NCBI GenBank assembly: GCA_016703895.1
Contig: JADJBE010000022.1
Span: 1-5,398, forward strand
Direction: 5' to 3'
Length of the DNA stretch: 5,398 bases
Source of the DNA: Pseudomonadota bacterium
GTDB lineage: Bacteria > Pseudomonadota > Gammaproteobacteria > Steroidobacterales > Steroidobacteraceae
The translations under genes were made by a program, and so were the position numbers. The notes under the pieces are model-generated. The model was not told where the DNA came from, searched no databases, and was given only the letters and a program-made list of their open reading frames with translations. Each line of letters begins with the position of its first letter. Positions within the stretch are counted from its first letter, which is position 1. This document shows positions 1 to 4,377 of this stretch, piece by piece.

Positions 1-217
1 CCGCTTCGAGGACCGCAAGCCCGACCTGTGGACGACGTTCAACCGGGTGCAGGAGAACCTGGTGCGCGGCGGCCAGCCCGGTCTCACCGCCACCGGCAAG
101 AACACCCGCACCCGCGAGGTGACCTCGGTGGGCGAGAACGTGAAGCTGAACCGCGCGCTGTTCACCCTGGCCGACACGATGGCCCGGATCAAGAACGGCG
201 AGCCCGTCGCTGCGTGA
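1..217 (+). CDS. DUF932 phage/plasmid-like protein, C-terminal part
   Basis: This is the last 71 residues of a protein whose start lies left of the window; it is read from base 2 to the TGA at 215-217. The segments RFEDRKPDLWTTFNRVQENL, then TREV, then VKLNRALFTLAD are what I recognise as the conserved C-terminus of DUF932 proteins (the phage/plasmid-like family TIGR03299), which are common in phages and plasmids of GC-rich proteobacteria. The biochemical role of the family is not established; it is usually found among early or DNA-metabolism genes. A strong hairpin follows only 6 bases after the stop, so the gene probably ends a transcription unit or has a stabilised mRNA end. Family assignment is from memory of the motif, not a search. 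Confidence 0.85.
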   Translation, partial: RFEDRKPDLWTTFNRVQENLVRGGQPGLTATGKNTRTREVTSVGENVKLNRALFTLADTMARIKNGEPVAA

Positions 218-223
218 TCAAAC

Positions 224-249
224 CCAGCCCCTTCTCCGGAGGGGGCTGG
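224..249 (+). terminator. Strong UNCG-loop hairpin after the DUF932 gene
   Basis: Bases 224-234 pair with 239-249 to give an 11-bp stem containing one T-G wobble (232/241). The loop is TCCG (235-238) closed by C-G, which matches the very stable UNCG tetraloop class. It sits 6 bases after the DUF932 stop. No T-tract follows (AGTGTGACC), so it is either a weak or factor-assisted terminator, or an mRNA 3'-end stabiliser or processing site. Confidence 0.6.
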
Positions 250-275
250 AGTGTGACCACCCATAGGAAATGACC

Positions 276-497
276 ATGGACCTGAGATTTCTCGACCAGA
301 AGTACGACGTGACCAACGAAGTCATCCTCAAGGAGGACGGTCGCTGGACGCGCTACGGAACCCCTGAGTCGCGCACCGGCTACGAGTTGGTGGCGATGCT
401 CGCGCAGGCCAAGCGGCAATCCGAGATGGCAGCCGAGAACGAACGCAACCTGCGCGTCCTGATCAACGGGCTCTTCGAGAACGAGGTGAAGCCGTGA
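276..497 (+). CDS. Hypothetical phage protein, 73 aa
   Basis: A small acidic and basic mixed protein beginning MDLRFLDQKYDVTNEV and ending NGLFENEVKP. I do not recognise a family. The N-terminal third looks like beta strands; the part after residue 35 is likely helical, with Ala, Gln, Glu and Arg. The start at 276 is chosen because AGGAA at 265-269 leaves 6 bases before ATG 276; an alternative ATG at 270 would touch the Shine-Dalgarno sequence. The same AGGAAA-plus-short-spacer arrangement precedes the gene at 2274. It is the first gene after the hairpin. Its stop (495-497) overlaps a GTG that opens a 10-codon mini-ORF leading to the next gene. Confidence 0.7.
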   Translation: MDLRFLDQKYDVTNEVILKEDGRWTRYGTPESRTGYELVAMLAQAKRQSEMAAENERNLRVLINGLFENEVKP

Positions 498-526
498 GCC
501 TCACTGAAACCGAACAGGCCCGCTAA
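494..526 (+). other. 10-codon GTG mini-ORF coupling two genes
   Basis: GTG 494 overlaps the upstream TGA (GTGA). The reading frame MSLTETEQAR ends with TAA at 524-526, which shares its last A with the ATG of the next gene (TAATG). A GAGG at 483-486 could serve as its ribosome binding site. This is the geometry of translational coupling by termination and reinitiation. It could instead be the remnant of a gene start. The peptide itself is not recognised. Confidence 0.3.
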
Positions 527-714
527 TGAACATCGACCAGCACGCCCTGATCGCCCAGCGGCGAAAGCAACTGGACCGCCAGTACAAGGCATTCATCAAC
601 GAGGTCGCCAAGACCGCCAACGAACTGCAGGCCCAGCAACCGGACCTGTCCCGAAGTGAAGCGATACGCGTTGCCGAGATCATGGTGGCGCGTGCCAATG
701 CGGAGAAGTCATGA
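526..714 (+). CDS. Hypothetical helical phage protein, 62 aa
   Basis: A short, strongly helical protein rich in Gln, Ala, Arg and Lys (starting MNIDQHALIAQRRKQLDRQY). No family is recognised; the composition suggests a coiled coil or small helical bundle, with no signal peptide or membrane segment. The ribosome binding site directly upstream is weak (AGG about 8 bases before ATG), and the start overlaps the stop of the 10-codon mini-ORF as TAATG, so translation may depend on ribosomes arriving from upstream. Its stop overlaps the next start as ATGA at 711-714, placing it firmly in the operon. Confidence 0.65.
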   Translation: MNIDQHALIAQRRKQLDRQYKAFINEVAKTANELQAQQPDLSRSEAIRVAEIMVARANAEKS

Positions 715-1013
715 CCAAACCATTCGACATCGAGGCCGCCCGCCGGGGCGATCAAGTTCAGACCGAGGTCGGCACGATCGTTCGCTTCATTGGGCAGATG
801 TCCGACGGGCGCATCGTCTATGAGCGGGCCGGCGAGTTGCGCCATGCGCCTGAATCCATACTGCGCATGGCCCCGCGCAAGCGCACCCTCTACATCGGCA
901 TCCAGAGCATCGGTACCGCTGGGCCATGGTTCAGCGTGGCTGAGGACGCCAACGACTGGGTCGAAGAGTTCCCTGCGACCCGCCGGTACATCCCCGTGGA
1001 GGTGACCGAGTGA
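711..1013 (+). CDS. Conserved phage hypothetical protein, 100 aa
   Basis: The N-terminus MTKPFDIEAARRGDQVQT followed by VGTIVRFIG matches a small-protein type I have seen repeatedly in phages and prophages of Burkholderia-like and enteric hosts, where an 'F-D-x-E-A-A-x-x-G' opening precedes a beta-rich body. The second half, from about residue 55 (RKRTLYIGIQS), appears to be a further beta-strand unit that ends YIPVEVTE. The function is unknown. GGAG just upstream of ATG 711 gives a good ribosome binding site, and the start overlaps the previous stop (ATGA). The stop overlaps the next start (GTGA at 1010-1013). Cytosolic, with no signal peptide. Confidence 0.75.
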   Translation: MTKPFDIEAARRGDQVQTEVGTIVRFIGQMSDGRIVYERAGELRHAPESILRMAPRKRTLYIGIQSIGTAGPWFSVAEDANDWVEEFPATRRYIPVEVTE

Positions 1014-1234
1014 GCGCTATCGAGTGGATTGGGTTCGCTGCCCTCATCGTGATGGTGGCGGTGCTCACCGGGTGCAGCAGCCGGATGCAGGCCGACGAGG
1101 CTCGGTGGGCGATCGAAGCGTGCTCATCGAAGGGTGGGCTCACGGCGATCGAGCGCAGCGCAGCGCGCGGCTGGTCGAACATCACCGCCGAGTGCGCCAA
1201 CGGCGAGGCGGTCAGGAGGCGATTCGATCGATGA
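1010..1234 (+). CDS. Small phage lipoprotein, 74 aa
   Basis: The first 22 residues form a lipoprotein signal peptide: a hydrophobic stretch (IGFAALIVMVAVL, residues 7-19) followed by the lipobox L-T-G-C with the acylated Cys at residue 22. The positive charge usual before the hydrophobic core is missing (MSAIEW), which is atypical. The mature part is about 53 residues with two further Cys (in EACSSKG and AECANG) that could form a disulfide in the periplasm. The GTG start at 1010 is supported by GGAGG at 998-1002 with a 7-base spacer, and by GTGA overlap with the previous stop. Phage lipoproteins of this size include superinfection-exclusion proteins and outer spanins; the sequence does not decide between these. 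The downstream HicA-like frame continues in the same phase after the TGA. Confidence 0.7.
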   Translation: MSAIEWIGFAALIVMVAVLTGCSSRMQADEARWAIEACSSKGGLTAIERSAARGWSNITAECANGEAVRRRFDR

Positions 1235-1456
1235 GATGCTAGCAACGACAAGGACATCAACGATGTCCTAACCGCTGCAGTCAAACGGTACGGGTGCAAG
1301 GTCAGCGTCACAGGCTCTTGCCACCTAAAGATCACCTTCCCAGGCGGCGTCGTCGTATTCGGTCCTCGAACACCCAGCGACCGGCGCTCGACCGCCAACT
1401 TCAAAGCCCAACTCAAACGCGCCGCCAGGCTGGCGGGCATCAAGGAGCCGTCATGA
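1231..1456 (+). CDS. HicA-like small protein, start broken by an indel
   Basis: From 1235 to the TGA at 1454-1456 there is an open frame of 73 codons with no ATG, GTG or TTG before its C-terminal part. It encodes KDINDVLTAAVKRYGCKV, then VTGSCHLKITFPGG, then TPSDRRS and a helical KAQLKRAARLAG. A Gly-Ser-x-His-x-Lys hairpin on a beta sheet, followed by a helix of the L-R-R-A type, resembles the HicA/YcfA double-stranded-RNA-binding fold; the His codon is at 1322-1324 and would match the HicA catalytic His. The stop overlaps the next gene as ATGA, which supports the frame. AGGAGG (1214-1219) precedes ATG 1231 and ATG 1236; adding one base near 1244-1247 links ATG 1236 to the frame (MLANDKDIND). 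No HicB antitoxin is recognisable nearby, so it may be a phage protein of the fold without toxin activity. Confidence 0.55.
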
Positions 1457-1917
1457 AAAGTCCGCACACCGAGATCGCCGACAAGATCCTGAAGACGATC
1501 GCCACTCAGCGAGAGACCGTCCGCAAGATCGTTTCGGCGAAGGACAAGATCAACGCGATCGCCACCGTCTTCAACGCCGGGATCCGCAGGATCGAGGAGA
1601 TGGGCTGCGGCGTCTACCGCTGGACCGGGGAAAGCTCGGTGCTTTTCGCGGCAAGCTTGAGCAGCGTGCCGTCGTTCAAGGATCCCGCCCTGGCCGACCT
1701 TTTCGAGTCCCTGATGGCTGAGGGCGTCGAGTTCACCAGCAACGAGTACCCCGCCAATCTCAACCGGGACTTCAGCGGTGTCGTGCGCGCCGAGAACGGG
1801 TTGGAGATCCGGGTCTGCATCTGTGTCTACGTCAAGAACGACTCGGACGTTTGCCGGCGGGTCGTCAAGTCCTCCAAGACCGTCGAGCAGTTCGAGTACG
1901 AGATCGTCTGTGATTGA
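1453..1917 (+). CDS. Conserved phage-type hypothetical protein, 154 aa
   Basis: The start at 1453 is supported by AAGGAG at 1442-1447 with a 5-base spacer and by ATGA overlap with the HicA-like gene; the open frame extends upstream to 1294 only as an Arg/Pro-rich shadow. The N-terminal 50 residues are helical (MKSPHTEIADKILKTIATQR). From there the protein is mixed alpha/beta, with FKDPALADLFESLM, then NLNRDFSG, and a beta-rich end containing VCICVYVKNDSDVCRRVV and finishing YEIVCD. The 'NRDF ... VYVKxDSxxCR ... YEIVC' pattern is one I associate with phage hypothetical proteins; no function is known to me. It is the last gene before the terminator at 1936. Confidence 0.8.
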   Translation: MKSPHTEIADKILKTIATQRETVRKIVSAKDKINAIATVFNAGIRRIEEMGCGVYRWTGESSVLFAASLSSVPSFKDPALADLFESLMAEGVEFTSNEYPANLNRDFSGVVRAENGLEIRVCICVYVKNDSDVCRRVVKSSKTVEQFEYEIVCD

Positions 1918-1935
1918 CCAAACCCAACTCCAACC

Positions 1936-1959
1936 AAGGGGGCCTGTCGCCCCCTTTTT
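1936..1959 (+). terminator. Rho-independent terminator
   Basis: Bases 1936-1943 (AAGGGGGC) pair perfectly with 1949-1956 around a CTGTC loop, and a run of five T follows at 1955-1959. It lies 18 bases after the stop at 1915-1917 and closes the 276-1917 gene cluster. The next gene's ribosome binding site starts only 13 bases later, so no space remains for a promoter between the two. Confidence 0.9.
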
Positions 1960-1982
1960 CATTCCCAGTACAGGAGCATGAA

Positions 1983-2264
1983 ATGGCATTTGATCGCATG
2001 AGAAGTCGTCTCCGCTGTCGCCGCGCGCCGCGGTGTCAAGGCGGGCCGAGCCCTGGAGTTGCACGCCAAGGCAATGATCACCATCGTCCACTTCGAGGGG
2101 GCTACTTCAAGAAGATCGGAGACACCCAGAAGGCGCAGCTGGCCGACTCGCTGATGGACGTGGTGATGGAGATGGGAGTGGCGATGGGCGTCACCGAGGC
2201 CGACTCCCGGATGATCGCCGAGGCGACGGCCGACGACATCAGCGATTACCCGGCTTCGAGATAG
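1983..2264 (+). CDS. Paralogue 1 of a tandem pair, middle segment out of frame
   Basis: The literal frame from ATG 1983 is open for 93 codons, but residues 7 to about 37 are an Arg/Pro-rich sequence unlike any normal protein. Reading that stretch (about 2000-2095) in another frame gives EVVSAVAARRGVKAGRALEL followed by HAKAM, which matches EVIAAVGARRGARAAQALEL and HTKVM of the next gene. Adding two bases at the GAGA near 1999-2003 and one at the G-run 2093-2097 restores a continuous 94-aa helical protein that keeps the literal beginning (MAFDRM) and end (IGDTQKAQLADSL to DYPASR). AGGAG at 1972-1976 with a 6-base spacer supports the start. Function unknown; the fold should equal that of its neighbour. 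The gene follows a terminator directly. Confidence 0.7.
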   Translation: MAFDRMRSRLRCRRAPRCQGGPSPGVARQGNDHHRPLRGGYFKKIGDTQKAQLADSLMDVVMEMGVAMGVTEADSRMIAEATADDISDYPASR

Positions 2265-2273
2265 GAAACCACC

Positions 2274-2555
2274 ATGAACTTTGATCGCATCAAAGAGGTC
2301 ATCGCCGCGGTCGGCGCCAGGCGCGGGGCGCGGGCTGCGCAAGCGCTTGAACTGCACACCAAAGTGATGGCGGGCCTGGCCGTCCTTCACCTTCACTTCG
2401 AGGAGGTCGGCGACAAGCAGCGCGCCGGATTGATCGAGGGCATGACCCAGAACTTTTGCCTCCTGAGTGACATGGCGGGAGTCACCCCGGATGAATCCAG
2501 CGCAACGGCGAAAGCCCTGACTGGAGACGTTCGCGAGTGGAAGGGGGCATCGTGA
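2274..2555 (+). CDS. Paralogue 2 of a tandem pair, intact, 93 aa
   Basis: An intact, mostly helical protein, MNFDRIKEVIAAVGARRGAR to VREWKGAS. The core helices (EVIAAVGARRGARAAQALEL, then a hydrophobic stretch around LHLHFEEVGD, then TPDESSATAKAL) align along their whole length with the gene just upstream, so both arose by tandem duplication. The hydrophobic stretch is short and interrupted by His, so a membrane segment is unlikely. I do not recognise the family. AGGAAA at 2263-2268 serves as ribosome binding site and overlaps the stop of the upstream gene. Its own stop overlaps the GTG start of the next gene (GTGA at 2552-2555). Confidence 0.75.
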   Translation: MNFDRIKEVIAAVGARRGARAAQALELHTKVMAGLAVLHLHFEEVGDKQRAGLIEGMTQNFCLLSDMAGVTPDESSATAKALTGDVREWKGAS

Positions 2556-2776
2556 GCAAGTTCCGCATCACCAAGAGCAAGAGCGTCGTGCCCACCGGGA
2601 TCTTCAGCAGCCCCGCCACGGTGGTGTCGTTGTACCTGGTGGAGGTCGGGTGCCGGCGCCAGCGCATCCACTGCGGCACCTACTCGCTTGCCGACTCCGA
2701 GAAGCGGATCGGCGAGATCCCGATCGACATCAAGTCCAACGATGCGATGGAAGCTATCCGCCCCCGGTGGGCGTAG
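2552..2776 (+). CDS. Hypothetical phage protein, 74 aa
   Basis: A basic, beta-rich small protein (opening SKFRITKSKSVVPTGIF after the initiator). The start at GTG 2552 is preferred because it overlaps the preceding stop as GTGA and follows a purine-rich GGAAGGGGG; a GTG at 2537 in the same frame would overlap the upstream gene by 19 bases. Residues 30-45 carry two Cys (VGCRRQRIHCGTYS). No family is recognised and there is no signal peptide. It lies in the same array as the tandem paralogues, with 8 bases to the next start. Confidence 0.65.
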   Translation: MSKFRITKSKSVVPTGIFSSPATVVSLYLVEVGCRRQRIHCGTYSLADSEKRIGEIPIDIKSNDAMEAIRPRWA

Positions 2777-2784
2777 GAGAGACG

Positions 2785-3114
2785 ATGACCGACGCAAAAC
2801 TCGCCCGCCTGGCCCTGATCGCGGCGCGCCGCCGGATCTTGCTGCGCCAGAACTCGATGGTCTGCCTTGCGCTGCAAAGGGTTGCCCAGAAGCACCCGCT
2901 TCGGACCAGGGCATGCAACAAGCTCCAGCGATGGATCAATTCGCTGCTCGGCGGACTCATGTCCTACGAGACGTGGATCTCCGCCCACCACAAGCATCTG
3001 GTCGTCCAGCCGATACCGTTCGATGAGTACCGCAACAAGACTCGCCTCGGCCGCCTCGCCTGGATCGACTGGATGCTCACCCAGGATCTGGGTGAGGTGA
3101 TGAAGAAGTACTAG
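2785..3114 (+). CDS. Hypothetical basic phage protein, 109 aa
   Basis: The start at ATG 2785 is set by GTAGGAGAG, which gives a ribosome binding site 5-7 bases upstream; the frame is open further upstream but only as the shadow of the previous gene. The N-terminal half is strongly basic and helical (MTDAKLARLALIAARRRILL), continuing to about residue 55. The C-terminal half starts MSYETWISAHHK and ends with an amphipathic helix (GRLAWIDWMLTQDLGE). The charge suggests nucleic-acid binding, but no motif proves it and no family is recognised. It is the last gene of the rightward array. Its TAG stop (3112-3114) shares the palindrome CTAG with the stop of the convergent gene. Confidence 0.7.
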   Translation: MTDAKLARLALIAARRRILLRQNSMVCLALQRVAQKHPLRTRACNKLQRWINSLLGGLMSYETWISAHHKHLVVQPIPFDEYRNKTRLGRLAWIDWMLTQDLGEVMKKY

Positions 3115-3545
3115 CCAAGCACGCCCCGTTTCCTCATCGGGGCAACCAGCACCCCCAGCGCGCGGACGTAGTAGTCCCAGCTGGGGATGCCATCCATCCC
3201 GAACATGCCCATGTTCCCAAGCCGATGGTGCCGGTGAACGGCCCACCATCCCAGGCGATCGACCCTTGCCAGGTCATCGATCGCGGCTTGAATGGCTAGC
3301 GTCCTGCTCGCCATCAATTCCCCGTACCGCTCCTCCAGGATCTCAACCCGATCGCGCTCGGTCTCTTCGCCAACCTTGGCCCAGGTGCTGCCCGACAAGG
3401 CACCCAAGGTCGTCTCGGTGGCGAACCACAACTGAGCCGCCATCTCGCCCACGTTGTCGCGCTGATGGGCGGCCCACACCCTCAGCCACTCGTGGGCCTG
3501 CTGCAGCACCGGCTCCAGGTCGGTGATGTTCTTCGGCTCATCCAC
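3111..3545 (-). CDS. Phage protein at the Q position, possible antiterminator, 144 aa
   Basis: An intact gene from GTG 3545, chosen for the strong GGAGGT with a 5-base spacer in front of it. The first 90 residues are acidic and helical (VLQQAHEWLRVWAAHQRDN and a coiled-coil-like ETERDRVEILEERY). The C-terminal part, from about residue 88, reads AAIDDLARVDRLGWWAVHRH, then a Trp/Tyr segment, then a helix RALGVLVAPMRKRGVLG. A short 'relation of monomers plus final L-x-x-x-x-x-x-x-G-[VI]-[LI]' end like this occurs in small phage regulators of the late-antiterminator type, and the gene lies last after resolvase and YbcO-like genes, as Q does in lambdoid phages. That role is inference from position and general form; I would not assign it from sequence alone. 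Confidence 0.7.
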   Translation of the reverse strand: MDEPKNITDLEPVLQQAHEWLRVWAAHQRDNVGEMAAQLWFATETTLGALSGSTWAKVGEETERDRVEILEERYGELMASRTLAIQAAIDDLARVDRLGWWAVHRHHRLGNMGMFGMDGIPSWDYYVRALGVLVAPMRKRGVLG

Positions 3546-3824
3546 GCTTCACCTCCAAGAATCCCGCGCTCGATCATCGCGGAGTACGTCCTGCCCATCA
3601 TCTCCCAGGCGAAGGCGCGCTTCTCGTCGCGCGTCATCGTCCTGCCCTGGTCGTACTCCGAGTGGCACCCAGCACAGGCTCATCACCCGTGAGTCAGGCG
3701 CCTTCAACCCCATGCCCTTGCCCTCGTTCTGATGGGCCGCGACGATCGTGCCGTCGTCAGCCCCGCAGTTCACGCACTCCATCGAGCGGCACGCCTTCAG
3801 CAACTTTTCATTCCGGTAGCTCAT
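3482..3824 (-). CDS. YbcO-like (DUF1364) putative nuclease, frameshifted
   Basis: Read from ATG 3824 (GAGGTG 2 bases upstream, ATGA overlap with the preceding frame), the protein has C17-x2-C20, H31, then EGKGMGLKAPD (34-44) and SLC51. There the literal frame turns into Arg/Asp-rich nonsense and stops at 3549. Adding two bases (TG) in the repeat near 3671-3677 gives C51-A-G-C54-H55-SEYDQG, then TRDEKRAF and MMGRTYSAMIERGIL. This reproduces the YbcO/DUF1364 layout: two CxxC knuckles, a central His, G-x-G-x-K-x-x-D, CH near the second knuckle, and an end like the E. coli YbcO tail. YbcO-type proteins have an HNH-like zinc fold and are suspected nucleases. The repaired frame runs to a stop at 3482-3484, overlapping the next gene by 64 bases; members are usually about 95 aa, so a further indel near 3550 is possible. 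Confidence 0.75.
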
Positions 3825-4052
3825 TGCACCTCGTTGTGCGGGATCGAACAGGTCAAGGTCATCAGTCCGCCGCCGATCTGGGTCTCGTGCTCAACGCCGC
3901 GGAACTCGCATTCGTCGACCTTGCCTTCGCTTGAACGAGACGATCGAGCCATCGGCGTACTGCACCGTGACCTCGACATAACGCACGGCCCCAAGCGTCG
4001 GCTGCAGCGCGTCGATCATGGTGAACAGTGGGTTGATCGAGTTGAGCGTCAT
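3821..4052 (-). CDS. Unknown small phage protein, about 77 aa, frameshifted
   Basis: ATG 4052 overlaps the upstream stop (ATGA at 4049-4052). The literal frame reads MTLNSINPLFTMIDALQPTL, then VRYVEVTVQYADGSIVSFK, then an Arg-rich tail with a stop at 3891. Changing frame at 3924-3935 (two bases missing, for example GC in GCGC, or one extra) gives EGKVDECEFRGVEHETQIGG and LMTLTCSIPHNEVQ, ending at TGA 3821-3823, which overlaps the ATG of the YbcO-like gene as ATGA. That junction is the main reason to accept the repaired frame. The product is a beta-rich protein with two Cys; no family is recognised. It lies between the 109-aa helical gene and the YbcO-like gene in one leftward operon. Confidence 0.6.
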
Positions 4053-4377
4053 CCGACCGACCGCTCCGCACGGCGGGTGGATTCCATCGAGCGCCAGGCC
4101 TCGATCTTGGCGTGAGCCGTGGAGACCAAGAACCGAAACCGCTCGTCGTTGGCGACCGCCTCTCGAAGGGCGTCCAGGGACTGGATGTACTCCGGGTCGA
4201 TCCTGGCCTCGCGCTCCTGCGCATTGACCGCCAGGTCGGCATGCTTCTTCTGGCACTGGGCCAACACAGTCTTCACCCACGCCTCCATGTAGACCCGCTC
4301 GGCCTGGCCTGCGCCGCCTTCTCGGCGTTGTCGCGCAGCCAATCCAGCGCCCGCTCGATCTGGTCCTCAGTGATCAT
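4049..4377 (-). CDS. Conserved helical phage protein, 109 aa, frameshifted
   Basis: Two overlapping frames make one protein. The first starts at ATG 4377 (MITEDQIERALDWLRDNAEK, then AAQA) and the second supplies AERVYMEAWVKTVLAQC, then AQEREARIDPEYIQ, then NDERFRFLVSTAHAKIEAWR and SMESTRRAE, ending at TGA 4049-4051. Adding one G to the AGGCC (minus strand) near 4301-4305 joins them as QAR-AERVY. The pattern 'Y-x-E-x-W...QEREA..DP.Y...L..A...DE..RFL...A..KIEAWR' is a conserved phage hypothetical protein I have met beside resolvase and recombination genes; it has no known function. It is all helical, soluble and charged. The start overlaps the end of ruvC by 11 bases and AAGGGTGGA serves as ribosome binding site. 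The stop overlaps the next start as ATGA. Confidence 0.75.

Larger units (their letters stand above)
1983..2555 (+). repeat. Diverged tandem gene duplication
   Basis: The two consecutive genes 1983-2264 and 2274-2555 are related over their full length. At DNA level the match is clearest at TTTGATCGCAT near both starts; at protein level it runs through E-V-[IV]-x-A-V-x-A-R-R-G, A-L-E-L-H-x-K, G-D-x-Q and the G-V-T-x-x-[DE]-S motif in the second half. The copies have diverged well, so the duplication is old. Confidence 0.75.

Noticed and set aside
1294..1452. N-terminal extension of the 1453-1917 protein
   Set aside because: The extension is Arg/Pro/Gln-rich, has no ribosome binding site at 1294, and overlaps the HicA-like frame; AAGGAG before 1453 gives the real start.
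931..2091. A 386-codon open frame on the minus strand
   Set aside because: It lies antisense to five well-supported small genes, crosses the terminator, and its product is Asp/Leu/Gly-rich without motifs. It is open only because of high GC.
2393..3249. Overlapping minus-strand frames opposite the genes 2274-3114
   Set aside because: They have no ribosome binding sites in place and no recognisable motifs, and the plus-strand genes are joined by GTGA overlaps and clear Shine-Dalgarno sequences.
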